A program made the translations under genes and the position numbers. Positions 44,820 through 56,407 of a DNA stretch of 64,000 nt are shown piece after piece. Below the pieces are notes generated by a model that ran no database searches, had not been told where the DNA came from, and worked only from the letters and a program-made list of their open reading frames with translations. Source of the stretch: Rattus norvegicus (taxonomy: Eukaryota > Chordata > Mammalia > Rodentia > Muridae); the NCBI RefSeq assembly GCF_036323735.1, contig NC_086027.1, positions 89,598,662 to 89,662,661 of the forward strand. Reading direction: 5' to 3'. Numbering within the stretch: position 1 is the first letter of the stretch; each line of letters begins with the position of its first letter.

Positions 44820-46112
44820 TAACATATGTAAACATATGTATATTTAAGTACAGCCTGCTGAATGCATTTTTTTGTTGCTCTGATGTATATTTGGGACTTA
44901 CTTCTTGGGATTGGATAACCTACCTCGGGGCTCTATTTTTCTTGTCTCTCCAACCTTCTGTTTGTATCTTCTCACTTTCCCCCAAGTTCTGAGAGTGTGC
45001 TGTTTCCTGAGAGCCCCTTTTCCTTCTGTTCTTTCTCCAATCTTCTAACTTATGTGGCCTCTTACCCAGCTGTGCCTTGGACCTTATGGACATGGATTGA
45101 CTCATGTGTTTCCATCAATCTGTACCCTCATAGCCCTGTTAGCAAGACGATTCTATTCCCACCCACCACTGGGAACGTTTAGACTTTGAGTAATGGAAAC
45201 AATGACCACCAACTCTAGCAGCACTTTGAATTCCTGTGCTTTGGGGTCCAATTACCATGTGTGCTTACTGTATCATTAGAGCTTGTTTCCCTCAATGAGG
45301 GCTTCTTGAATGGGTAACTATATTCATTATTTGGAGTTGCTTTCACTATCATCAACACATTAGTCACCTAAGACTTTTGGGTGAATCAGACAAGAACAAC
45401 TGGTAGCTGAGAATTTATAGTTATGATCTTTCCAAGATCCTTGAAAAGGATAGATATACTGCTGTTCTTCTTTTTCCTGACTATATTTGTAAATTATAAT
45501 GTAATGACTCAGTTTCTCAGTCATAAAGATTAGACTTTGTAGGAACAGAAGATTTGGGTCCTTATTGTTCATGTTTATTTAGTTTCATGTACATGATTTG
45601 ATATGTGATTAAATTAGGAACATATTCCTAACATTTCCTTTAATCTTAACTTGAGAGGATTTTGTGTTGGAGGATCTCTGTCAGCTTTAGAGAATGAACA
45701 CAAAAAGTCACAAAAAGTGACTATAAGGAAGGGAGAAACAATCTCTTTTTTATAAAGGAACTAAAACGTTCAAGTGCTTTGTATCATTCAGACTAGGACG
45801 TTAGGTGCTGGTCATGATTACTCATGCAGTGGAGTGGCCTAAGTTCTTTCCTCATGATTCCACATCATTAAACATCTTGCCTCTATTAGGGTTCCATGGC
45901 TTCATTTCATCTTCCCATAGAACTCACTGTTTTCCATATACATTTTTACATGCCTGTATTCCTCTTGTCTTTGGGATTCAGGATCAATCACACATTTCGA
46001 TATAATAGACTTGCCTCTTAACATGTATCTCAGTGGTACAAGAAGTATCAGTTACAGATGTGTGACTGCAATACATGAACCATTCTTTTTCTACAAGCTG
46101 TGCACACTAAAT
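44819..46112. other. Unique DNA, no gene seen
   Basis: No recognised repeat or gene. Confidence 0.4.
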
Positions 46113-46125
46113 AAACAGCATCTGA

Positions 46126-48832
46126 TAAAGTCCTGGAAAGAATAGGAATTCAAGGCCCATACCTAAACATAGTAAAAGCCATATACAGCAAACCAGTTGC
46201 TAACATTAAACTAAATGGAGAGAAACTTGAAGCAATCCCACTAAAATCAGGGACTAGACAAGGCTGCCCACTCTCTCCCTACTTATTCAATATAGTTCTT
46301 GAAGTTCTAGCCAGAGCAATCAGACAACAAAAGGAGATCAAAGGGATACAGATCGGAAAAGAAGAGGTCAAAATATCACTATTTGCAGATGACATGATAG
46401 TATATTTAAGTGATCCCAAAAGTTCCACCAGAGAACTACTAAAGCTGATAAACAACTTCAGCAAAGTGGCTGGGTATAAAATTAACTCAAATAAATCAGT
46501 TGCCTTCCTCTATACAAAAGAGAAACAAGCCGAGAAAGAAATTAGGGAAACGACACCCTTCATAATAGACCCAAATAATATAAAGTACCTCGGTGTGACT
46601 TTAACCAAGCAAGTAAAAGATCTGTACAATAAGAACTTCAAGACACTGAGGAAAGAAATTGAAGAAGACCTCAGAAGATGGAAAGATCTCCCATGCTCAT
46701 GGATTGGCAGGATTAATATGGTAAAAATGGCCATTTTACCAAAAGCAATCTACAGATTCAATGCAATCCCCATCAAAATACCAATCCAATTCTTCAAAGA
46801 GTTAGACAGAACAATTTGCAAATTCATCTGGAATAACAAAAAACCTAGGATAGCTAAAGCTATCCTCAACAATAAAAGGACTTCAGGGGGAGTCACTATC
46901 CCTGAACTCAAGCAGTATTATAGAGCAATAGTGATAAAAACTGCATGGTATTGGTACAGAGACAGACAGATAGACCAATGGAATAGAATTGAAGACCCAG
47001 AAATGAACCCACACACCTATGGTCACTTGATTTTTGACAAAGGAGCCAAAACCATCCAATGGAAAAAAGATAGTATTTTCAGCAAATGGTGCTGGTTCAA
47101 CTGGAGGGCAACATGTAGAAGAATGCAGATCGATCCATGCTTATCACCCTGTACAAAGCTTAAGTCCAAGTGGATCAAGGACCTCCACATCAAACCAGAC
47201 ACACTCAAACTAATAGAAGAAAAACTAGGGAAGCATCTGGAACACATGGGCACTGGAAAAAATTTCCTGAACAAAACACCAATGGCTTATGCTCTAAGAT
47301 CAAGAATCGACAAATGGGATCTCATAAAACTGCAAAGCTTCTGTAAGGCAAAGGACACTGTGGTTAGGACAAAACGGCAACCAACAGATTGGGAAAAGAT
47401 CTTTACCAATCCTACAACAGATAGAGGCCTTATTTCCAAAATATACAAAGAACTCAAGAAGTTAGACCGCAGGGAAACAAATAACCCTATTAAAAAATGG
47501 GGTTCAGAGCTAAACAAAGAATTCACAGCTGAGGAATGCCGAATGGCTGAGAAACACCTAAAGAAATGTTCAACATCTTTAGTCATAAGGGAAATGCAAA
47601 TCAAAACAACCCTGAGATTTCACCTCACACCAGTGCGATTGGCTAAGATCAAAAACTCAGGTGACAGCAGATGCTGGCGAGGATGTGGAGAAAGAGGAAC
47701 ACTCCTCCATTGTTGGTGGGATTGCAGACTGGTAAAACCATTCTGGAAATCAGTCTGGAGGTTCCTCAGAAAATTGGACATTGAACTGCCTGAGGATCCA
47801 GCTATACCTCTCTTGGGCATATACCCAAAAGATGCCTCAACATATAAAAGAGACACGTGCTCCACTATGTTCATCGCAGCCTTATTTATAATAGCCAGAA
47901 GCTGGAAAGAACCCAGATGCCCTTCAACAGAGGAATGGATACAGAAAATGTGGTACATCTACACAATGGAATATTACTCAGCTATCAAAAACAACGAGTT
48001 TATGAAATTCGTAGGCAAATGGTTGGAACTGGAAAATATCATCCTGAGTGAGCTAACCCAATCACAGAAAGACATACATGGTATGCACTCATTGATAAGT
48101 GGCTATTAGCCCAAATGCTTGAATTACCCTAGATGCCTAGAACAAACGAAACTCAAGACGGATGATCAAAATGTGAATGCTTCACTCCTTCTTTAAATGA
48201 GGAAAAAGAATACCCTTGGCAGGGAAGGGAGAGGCAAAGATTAAAACAGAGACTGAAGGAACACCCATTCAGAGCCTGCCCCACATGTGGCCCATACATA
48301 TACAGCCACCCAATTAGACAAGATGGATGAAGCAAAGAAGTGCAGACCGACAGGAGCCGGATGTAGATCACTCCTGAGAGACACAGCCAGAATACAGCAA
48401 ATATAGAGGCGAATGCCAGCAGCAAACCACTGAACTGAGAATAGGTCCCCTATTGAAGGAATCAGAGAAAGAACTGGAAGAGCTTGAAGGGGCTCGAGAC
48501 CCCAAAAGTACAACAATGCCAAGCAACCAGAGCTTCCAGGGACTAAGCCACTACCTAAAGACTATACATGGACTGACCCTGGACTCTCACCCCATAGGTA
48601 GCAATGAATATCCTAGTAAGAGCACCAGTGGAAGGGGAAGCCCTGGGTCCTGCTAAGACTGAACCCACAGTGAACTAGTCTATGGGGGGAGGGCGGCAAT
48701 GGGGGGAGGGTTGGGAGGGGAACACCCATAAGGAAGGGGAGGGGGGAGGGGGATGTTTGCCCGGAAACCGGGAAAGGGAATAACACTCGAAATGTATATA
48801 AGAAATACTCAAGTTAATAAAAAAAAAAAAAA
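46126..48832 (+). mobile_element. Young 5'-truncated L1, flanked by 13-bp duplication
   Basis: Forward L1 starting inside the reverse transcriptase domain and ending in an A tail after AAGTTAATAA. AAACAGCATCTGA lies at 46113-46125 and 48833-48845, a clean duplication (its first bases are shared with the A tail). The sequence is very like the L1 at 25368-35550 but lacks its stops and frameshifts, indicating a recent insertion. Confidence 0.98.
46127..48109 (+). pseudogene. L1 ORF2 C-terminal two-thirds, uninterrupted but without start
   Basis: The frame is open from the truncation point (KVLERIGIQG) to the normal ORF2 stop, about 660 codons. It covers the late palm of the reverse transcriptase, including the GCPLSPYLFN block and the FADD active site at 46382-46393, the thumb and the C-terminal CX3CX7HX4C motif near 47671-47730. 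The endonuclease and early reverse-transcriptase motifs are missing, so the product could not retrotranspose. The first ATG in frame is at 46394, just after FADD. Confidence 0.95.
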
Positions 48833-48845
48833 AAACAGCATCTGA

Positions 48846-49362
48846 GGTCATGGTAATGTGATGAACAAACATGGATAACAGATTAATAGGTGTATCAGTG
48901 AGAGGAACCACTCTTATTGCTATTCCATGCTTTCTATCTAATCTCATGCACTCTGACTATGTTCAAGTATCATTTTGTAGACCAGCTTCAGGAGTTTACA
49001 AGGAGCACCCTCCTAGTACAGTGCATAAATCTTTAATAAATTATGAAATGTTCTTTCATGCATCCTTCATTGGTTTGAGAGGATATGTAACCACAACAGT
49101 TAAGTTTATTAAAATGGAGCGATCACTGCCAAGTCTCATTTATTTTTGTGCAAGAATTCCTTGATTGGACTTCCTGCCATATTGAATAGCATCCCATCTC
49201 ATTATATTCACAGATGTGACACTGAAAGAAGCTCTGTAGCCAAGGAAGACAAATCCATAAACACAATAACTGTCTATTCCGTGGAAAAGAAATTGTAGTC
49301 CTTTTCGTAATGGAAGAGATATGACATTGTCCTCCAACTCTCTAGAATACCTAACAAATAAG

Positions 49363-49366
<4 letters not shown>
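48846..49366. other. Unique DNA, no gene seen
   Basis: No recognised repeat or gene. Confidence 0.4.
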
Positions 49367-49414
<48 letters not shown>

Positions 49415-49476
49415 GGGGGGGACCCAGAGAGCAAGACAGAGAGACACAGAGAGAAAGAAACAGAGAAACACAAAGA

Positions 49477-49526
<50 letters not shown>

Positions 49527-49616
49527 GGGGGGCGGGGGGAGGGACCCAGATAGCAAAACAGAGAGACACAGAAAGAAACAGAGAAACGCAAAGACAGACA
49601 GACAGACAGACACACA

Positions 49617-49692
<76 letters not shown>
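49367..49692. repeat. Compound microsatellite with tandem ~115-125-bp unit
   Basis: A unit consisting of (CA)n, a G run, GACCCAGA, a GACAGAGAGACACAGA segment and AAACAGAGAAAC is present twice (about 49367-49481 and 49482-49612). A third (CA)n and a long (GA)n (about 49635-49692) follow. Long Cys-Val, Ser-Leu and His-Thr frames here are artefacts. Confidence 0.95.
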
Positions 49693-49694
<2 letters not shown>

Positions 49695-49954
49695 AATGCT
49701 TCTCATAGACAAAATCTAATGTTGAGGCATAACTGTGTAGGGGCTGCAGGTATAGCATTGGTTTATGGAGAACTGTGGAGTAGTTGTTGTAGGAGTGGTT
49801 GCCATGGAAGCCTGAGTCTCTTGCGTATGCCATTTAATTATACCCAAGAACGTGTTTGAGCCTGATAGTTTATATAATTCTTCCAGGTCATAATGTAATG
49901 CTGTTGCTCATGATGTGTCCAGTGATTCCAATTTACAAAGAATGTCTTATGACC

Positions 49955-50268
49955 TGTCTTAGTTAGCTTTCTATTGCTATGAAGAGATACCATGATCATG
50001 AAAACACAAGGGAAAACATTTAATTGGGGCTGACTAACATTTTTAGAGGGTGAGTCCATGATGGTCATGGCAGCATGCAAGCAGGCATGATGCTGGAGAA
50101 GGAGCTGAGAATTCTATATCTTGTTCTGTAGCAGAAGGAGACTTGGTTCGAGCTTCTGAGACCTCAAAGCCCACATCCACAGTGACACACTTCCTCCAAC
50201 AAGGCCATACCTCCTAATAGTGCCACTCCCTATGGACCTATGGGAGCCATTTTATTCAAACTACCACA
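49955..50268 (-). mobile_element. Solo LTR-like repeat, antisense
   Basis: Same family and orientation as 29842-30193: plus-strand start TGTCTTAGTTAGC and end CTACCACA. Flanks are TGACC (49950-49954) and TAACC (50269-50273), a 5-bp duplication with one difference. TTTAAT at 50019-50024 is the plus-strand form of a possible ATTAAA signal. Confidence 0.78.
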
Positions 50269-50399
50269 TAACCTTTGCTAACTTGACTTCCTTTAGTTAA
50301 GTGTTCATTTCTATGGGGACATGATAACATACTTACCATTATTCCCAATGATGTGAGGTATCTGCAGTAGGGGACATGTCTTTGGTTTACATTCCTAAG

Positions 50400-50540
50400 G
50401 TTCTTTCTTTCTTTCTTCTTGTCTTCCTTCCTTCCTCCTTCCCTCCCTCCCTCCCTCCCTCCCTCCCTCCCTCCCTCCCTTCTTTCTTTCTCTCTCTCTC
50501 TCTTTCCTTCTTTCTTTCTTTCCTTCTTTCTTTCTTTCTT

Positions 50541-50590
<50 letters not shown>

Positions 50591-50640
50591 CTTCTTCCTT
50601 CCTCCCTTCCTTCCTCCTTCCATCCTTTCTTTCTTTTTAT
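50400..50640. repeat. 240-bp polypyrimidine tract (CTTT/CCTC/CCTT)n
   Basis: Almost pure C/T on the plus strand with blocks of CCCT, CTTT, CTCT and CCTT. Mirror-symmetric stretches could form triplex DNA. Ser/Leu/Phe/Pro and Lys/Arg/Glu frames across it are artefacts. Confidence 0.97.
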
Positions 50641-50663
50641 CTTTTTTTTTAAACTAGCATCTC

Positions 50664-51003
50664 TGTGGTGGTTAGTATACATTGTCAACTTGAAAAAAAT
50701 CCAGAACCATTGAGGAGTGAAACTTCTGTCCATGACTGTGAGGGATTATCTAGATTAAATTGAATTAAGGAAACTCACTATAACTGTAGGTGGCACCTAC
50801 AGTGCCTGGGACTCCAGATCAAAAAGAGTGTGAGCTGAGTACCAGTCATCACTTTTGATTCCTGGATGTGGATAAAACATGATTAGCTGTCTTAAGCATC
50901 TGCTGACATGACTTTCCATGATGATAGACAGTATCCAAGAGCTGAGAGGCAAACAATGTGCTTCTTCTCACGTGATTTGTCACCGTAGTAAGGAAAGTAA
51001 CTT
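50664..51003 (+). mobile_element. Rodent LTR-like repeat, diverged
   Basis: Starts TGTGGTGGTTAGTATACATTG with TGTCAACTTG and ATGACTGTGAGGGATTATC blocks resembling the 14947-15294 type. The end is unclear, around GTCACCGTAGTAAGGAAAGTAAC. No duplication found. Confidence 0.55.
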
Positions 51004-51089
51004 GTGCAGCCTCTTTGCAGCTTTTCATATTTCTATGTTCTAGTCACACAATGGATCTACCATACATATGAAATAAAGATCAAGACAAC

Positions 51090-52422
51090 ATATTTTTTCA
51101 TATTTTTATTGGACAGTTTATGTGTTTACATTTCAAATGTTAACCCTTTTCTTGGTGGTCCCTCTGCCATCCACCTTTCCCCTTCTTCTGTGAAGATGTT
51201 CCCCCTCCTACCCACCCACTCCCACCTCAACACCCTGGCATTCACCTATACTGGGGAAAAAAGCCTTCACAGAACCAAGGGTTTCTCCCCTTATTGATGC
51301 CAGACAATGCCATCCTCTGTGACATATGTGGCTGGTGCCATGGGTCCCCCATGTGTACTCTTTGGGAGCCCTGGGGGTTCTGGTTGGTTGATATTGTTGT
51401 TCTTCCTATGGTGTTGCAAACCCCTTCATCTCTTTTAGTCCTTTCTCTACCTCCTCCATTGGGGTCCCTGTGCTCAGTCTGATGGTTAACTGCAAGCATA
51501 TTAATCTGTGTCAGTTAGGCTCTGGCAGAGTCTCTCAGGAGACATCCGTATCAGGGTCCTGTCAGCAAGCACTCCTTGGCATCAGCAATAGTGACTGGTT
51601 TTAATGTCTGTTTGAGATGGATCCCCTGGTAGGGCAGTCTCTGTATGAATGCTTCTTCAGTCTCAGCTGAACCACGAGACTGATTTCTAGAGTAGTCGTA
51701 CCAATTTGCAATCCCACCAACAATGGAGGAGTGTTCCTCTTTCGCCCCATCTTTAGCAGCATCTGTTGTCACCTGAGTTTTAATCTTAGCCATTCTGACT
51801 GGTGTGAGGTGTAATCTCAGGGTCGTTTTGATTTCTATTTTCCTGATGACTAAGGGTGTTGAACATTTCCTTAAGTGTTTCTCAGCCATGCAAGATTCCT
51901 CAGTTGAGAATTCTCTGTTTATCCCTGTATCCCTGTATCCCATTTTTAAATAGAGTTATTTGGGTCTCTGGAGTCTAACTTCTTGAGTTCTTTGTATATT
52001 TTGGATATATCTATCAGACATGGGATTTGTAAAGATCTTTTCCCAGTCTGTTGGTTGCTGTTTTGTCCTAATGACAGTGTCCTTTGCCTTACAGAAGCTT
52101 TGTTTTATGAGGTCCCATTTGTCGATTCTTGATCTTAGAGCATAAGCCATTGGTGTTCTGTTCAGGTAATTTTCCCCTGTGCCCATGTGTTTGATACTCT
52201 TCCCCACTTTCTCTTCTATTAGTTTTAGTGTAACTTGTTTTATGTGAAGGTTTTTGATCTATTTGGACTTGAGCTTTGTACAAGGAGATAAGAATGGGTC
52301 AATTTGCATTCTTCTACATGCTGACCTCCAGTTGAGCTAGCACCATTAGGTGAAAATTGTATTTTTTTTTAACTGGTTCTAGCTTCTCTGTCAAAGATGA
52401 AGTGATCCTAGGTGTGCGGATT
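51090..52422 (-). mobile_element. 5'-truncated old L1 (Lx-like)
   Basis: Minus-strand L1 from ORF2 (about 52420-51560) into the 3' UTR. TCAAGACAAC at 51080-51089 and 52423-52432 is a 10-bp duplication. ORF2 is recognisable (HMGTGENYLNRTPMAYALRS, then LRLHLTPVRMAKIK) but broken by frameshifts and stops, and part of the 3' UTR is missing. No long A tail remains. Confidence 0.92.
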
Positions 52423-52432
52423 TCAAGACAAC

Positions 52433-53544
52433 TTTTACTGAGTATGAATATAGATTTCTCTAGCAATTGCAGAATCAACAACTTTTAGACTTATAGGTTG
52501 CTAGTGAGTAAATTTCAGCAACATAATGTTCAAGTGAATTCCATATATCCCAACCCCATAGAAAAGAACTACATGTTGTTCTTAGTGATAGATTGGTATA
52601 TTTTGCAATATACAGAGATTGATGTCTGTTGATAGGGATGCTGCTCTTTTGAACCCATAGAAATTTCAACAAGGTGGCAACATGCGAGTTTCTATCATAC
52701 AGGACGAAGACATATAGAAAAAGACATATAGATTGGTTCTGAAGTCTTGCCATAAGAGTTTTACATCCAACTTATTTAGGAGATGGGGTCTTAAATCTGG
52801 GAATTGAGTGAAATGTTGACTATTATAATGGGTAAAGCCACAAAGCCATGAGATTTATCTCCTTGCTTATTCATATCAAGTTAAACTTGAGTAGAGAGTA
52901 TTTGGTCTTATGAGATTATGATGAGTTTACATGTCCAACAGATTTTATGGATTTAATACTTTGGAGTGTGTTTATTTCTTTGGCTCTGTTAGTGTATTGT
53001 ATCACCTGTCTGGTTATTGGTGAAAGCCACTTTCTTACATTTATATTGTAAGGACTATACATATGAAATGCTTATAAAGAAGCATGAGATTGCCAAAATA
53101 GCTAGCCTTAACATGATAAAAAAGTTTAGATGCTAAAAGGAAAGGAGAAACCTATGGTACTTGATTTCTCTTACTCTGCAATTGTTCTACCTTAGTAATT
53201 CAAGGAGACACTTTCATGGTGTCATTTCTGTCTGTAATCTCTGGCCTGCTCAACGCTGCCGTAACAGAGCTTTCCAGAATCCAAGCATCTCTGATGTTGC
53301 TTTTCTCAAGGATTCTTATGAAAGGAATGTTCTCTGAGTCCTCTTGAGTGAATGAGAGCACACCAGCACTGTTCCAGGAAAACACAGTATCTTCCAAAAA
53401 TGTTCTGAAACGTTGGCTCTCTACTTGTAGAAAGAATGGAACTACAGTTTTATCACTAACACTACCTCTAAGTTGATCAAATACCTCAGTGTAAGATCTG
53501 AAACTGCTTGAGAAAAATATAAGGAGTACCTCCTAATAGAGAAG
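52433..53544. other. Unique DNA, no gene seen
   Basis: No recognised repeat or gene. Confidence 0.4.
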
Positions 53545-53716
53545 CTTGGGGCGGGCAAGACAGCTAAGTAGATGGGGGTACTTATACTAAACTCAACAAC
53601 CTGAGTTTGGTTCCCAGGGCATTGCAGAAGGAGAGAATCAACCTCTTCAAGTTGCTCTTTGACCTCCACATCAGTTCCTTGGCATACACCTTTTGTAATG
53701 CCTGTACCACCCTCCC
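53545..53716 (+). mobile_element. B3/B4-like tRNA-derived SINE
   Basis: GGCAAGACAGCTAAGTAGAT, CAACCTGAGTTTGGTTCCCA (B-box-like) and CTTTGACCTCCACATCAG form the forward tRNA-derived SINE pattern. A (GACA)n tail-derived microsatellite follows. Subfamily uncertain. Confidence 0.65.
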
Positions 53717-53777
53717 CATGAGAGGGGGGAGAAACAGAGACAGACAGAGACAGAAAGACAGAGAGACAGAGAGAAAC
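53717..53777. repeat. (GACA)/(GAGA)n microsatellite
   Basis: Interrupted GACA and GAGA units immediately downstream of the SINE. Confidence 0.9.
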
Positions 53778-53919
53778 ACAAAAGAATATAAACACAGGCA
53801 TTTTCTGACAAGGATCCCAGGTTCAGAAAATGAGGCTAACGACTGACATATGAGACAATGCAATTAAAAAAAAACTTCTGGGTAGGACAAGAAATTGCTA
53901 ATTGAGTGAAGCAAGAGTT

Positions 53920-54660
53920 TAAGTAAAGCATGCAAATAACTTTTTAGATTACACAGCTGACAAAGGACTGATACCTAACATACACAAAGAACCAAAAAAA
54001 AAAAGTAGCAATGAACACCCAGGAAATAAACAATCTAATTAAAAAATAGTCTATTAAACTGAACAGAGGGTTTGCAAAAGCAGAAATAAAAATAGATAGT
54101 AAATGCTTTTTAAAAACTGTGTTCAACTCCCTGACTGTCAAGGAAATAGGAATTGAAACTACTCTGAGATCCCATTTTACTCCAGTCCTGAGGAATGTTA
54201 GGAAAAAAAAAACAACAACAGAGAAACAACCACCCAAAACACTAGTAAACATTTAAGGCAAGGAGAATCCTCAGACTGTTGATGGAAGTGTAGACTAGTG
54301 TATTCAGATTGAGGAACCATTCCTGTTGCTTCTCTAAAGGTAATGACCAGTTATCTCAGTCCTGGGCATATAACCAAAGGATTTTTGGAAGCTTGAAAGA
54401 AGTAAGGGCTTGCACCAAATGATGAACAAATGCTAAAACTACTTTGTCAACAATGGAAGAAGAAACTCAGTACTTAGAGAATGGCATAGGAAGAGTTCTA
54501 GCAGGCCAGAAATATTGACTCTGTGGGAAGCAGAGGGAATGTTTCATCTGTGAACTTAAGAACACACTGGAGAGAGGGTCCCTACCCTCTGAGATCCTCA
54601 ATGGCTGCCCTCTCTTGTAAATGCAGCATGGTATGAGACGCTATAATAAAACTGGATCCC
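53920..54660 (+). mobile_element. Ancient L1 ORF2 3' remnant
   Basis: Decayed forward L1 ORF2: AATTAAAAAATAGTCTATTAAACTG corresponds to the conserved LIKK.SIK region, GGAATTGAAACTACTCTGAG to IETTLR, and CAGACTGTTGATGGAAGTGT to the zinc-motif region. Many stops and frameshifts. Much older than the other L1s here. Boundaries approximate. Confidence 0.7.
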
Positions 54661-55148
54661 TGATAAAATGTGTAACATGGCCTCAAATAATAGGGGTCCA
54701 CAGAAGCACTTAGTTCTCAGAGGCAAGATAGAGACTTTTATCCATTAAGGATCAAATTCAGAGTGGTAGCCAAACTGATCTTTCTTGATGACAACTCTAG
54801 GGATAGTAAGTGGAGCAGCATTCTTGAAGGTACACAGAGGTCTTGGTCAATCTATACAGTGAATAGACACAAAGGGAAGATAATAGGGATGCTGTGGAGA
54901 AAAATAACTAAGTAAAGGCAACATGCCCTGCTTGGTCTGACAAATCAGCTTTCAGACTGAGAGCCCACTGACGGGTAGAGACTCGTTCACCTCTTATCAA
55001 AGATAAGGCTGCTGCCTCTTTTGAATGTTCAATAGACATACATGGTCATTATAGATCACAAAAAGGCTCCAGATACAGCAGTAACATTCTAATAGACAAA
55101 CAGAACTCGTGACAACATTGCAGTTCTATTGGTTTGCTTTCTTTCTGG
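54661..55148. other. Unique DNA, no gene seen
   Basis: No recognised repeat or gene. Confidence 0.4.
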
Positions 55149-55149
55149 A

Positions 55150-55162
55150 CTGAGCTGTGTCT
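55150..55162. repeat. Target-site word, copy 1 of 3
   Basis: CTGAGCTGTGTCT. Copies 2 and 3 lie at 56394-56406 and 58342-58354. Copies 1 and 2 flank the processed retrocopy, copies 2 and 3 the L1. Confidence 0.95.
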
Positions 55163-55209
55163 CTTTTCTTTTTCTTCTTTTGTTCAGTTACACAGGGCTT
55201 GTTTATTGA

Positions 55210-55251
<42 letters not shown>

Positions 55252-56393
55252 ACGAGCTGAAAGCACTGACCATGAACATTTCTCAGAGCCAGCCTATAAA
55301 GGAGAAACCCACAATGAGCTCATATACAGGTGCAGGAAGCGTGGCAGGATGGTTGGCCCTGACTCAATTGATTTTGACAGTTTAGACATAATAGTTCAAA
55401 CTGACATGCCTATCTCATAATCCAGGCTTGTGGTAAAATCAGGTCATCTTGATGCTTCTCTCCTGGGGGGCTTTGCTACACTCTGCCCCTACTTCAGCCT
55501 TCATGGGCTGTGGTCTTCTCTTTGGGTTTCTGCTGTGGCTTGACTACCACAGTGCCATGAGGCATCATCACCTCAGATTCTTTCCACAGAGACTCCAACC
55601 TGAAGGCAGTCTTCTCCCTGGTCTCACTGGGTTTCTTCTTCAGTGGTGGTGAATGCTGCCAGGATTCCATAGCTATGTTCTTCGTGCCTTTACAATCCCC
55701 TATGCAATGATGCTGCCAAGGCCTGCTGCTTGTGGAGGAGGCTGCATCAGGGCCCCTCGGAATCACTCCTGAAGTCAAAGATCTTTTTACCAGCAAACTA
55801 GAGTTCCCAGTCAGCCCTGGGGCAGTTTTCTGGAGTCCCCTCAAGGAATACTTCTTATTGCCAGGATTCAATGCCAGCAACCTCTATTTCTCAGCTCGAG
55901 TGTCCTAGGACAGGGCTTGTTCTGTGAAGACTTTCCTCCTTAGATCCTGGTCTTAGATCCTCCTCTGGCTATGCTCCTCTGCTTTGTTTGAAGCAATCCC
56001 TTTGCTCTCTCATTTGACTGTAAGCCATTAAGAGCAGCCATGCTGCAGCCTGGATGCTTTGCTGTTTTGCCATCTCCTCTGCTAGGTGCACTGGTTGATC
56101 ACTTGGAAGTTAAGTCTCCCAACATGTCTCTGGACAAGGACACAAGGAAGTCAAACTCTCCCACAACCTCACCCAGACTGTAGGCTGATCTTACAGTAGC
56201 CTGCTGCTCCAGACTTTCCTGTCCTTTCCCTCTTAATCAGCCCCAAAAGGTTTGCCACCTGTTCAGGCACAGTGATATAAAGGACCACATTTTACTTTAG
56301 ACAGAAAAAGGAGGTCTTCCTAGCTCTTGTCTTTATGAAGGCTGGAAATTCAAGAGATGATGTTGAAGATGCTGTCTCTGTCTCCTGTCTATC
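55163..56393 (-). pseudogene. Unidentified processed retrocopy
   Basis: A cDNA-like block on the minus strand. It ends with AATAAA (TTTATT at 55202-55207), about 19 bases later an A-rich tail (55163-55182 as T/C on the plus strand), and then the target-site word CTGAGCTGTGTCT, which also lies just beyond its 5' end at 56394. Inside is an open frame of about 128 codons at 55880-55494, starting just after a stop and lacking an ATG; the C-terminal part is basic and Pro/Lys-rich (LKKKPSETREK, VVVKPQQKPKEK). A (CA)n run at about 55212-55249 lies in the 3' UTR. I do not recognise the parent gene. Confidence 0.65.
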
Positions 56394-56406
56394 CTGAGCT
56401 GTGTCT
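56394..56406. repeat. Target-site word, copy 2 of 3
   Basis: CTGAGCTGTGTCT, shared boundary between the processed retrocopy on the left and the twin-primed L1 on the right. Confidence 0.95.
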
Positions 56407-56407
56407 T

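Noticed and set aside
44333..44992. 219-codon plus-strand frame
   Set aside because: It crosses a CA microsatellite and T-rich DNA, has no recognisable domain, and is Leu/Phe-rich from base composition.
46510..47958. Minus-strand frames across the L1 at 46126-48832
   Set aside because: Antisense shadows of the ORF2 frame.
49140..49719. Long open frames of Ser/Leu/Cys/Val and His/Thr on both strands
   Set aside because: They read through CA, GA and G-run microsatellites; no start context, domain or conservation argument supports them.
50376..50733. Ser/Leu/Phe-rich and Lys/Arg/Glu-rich frames up to 112 codons
   Set aside because: They are translations of the polypyrimidine tract.
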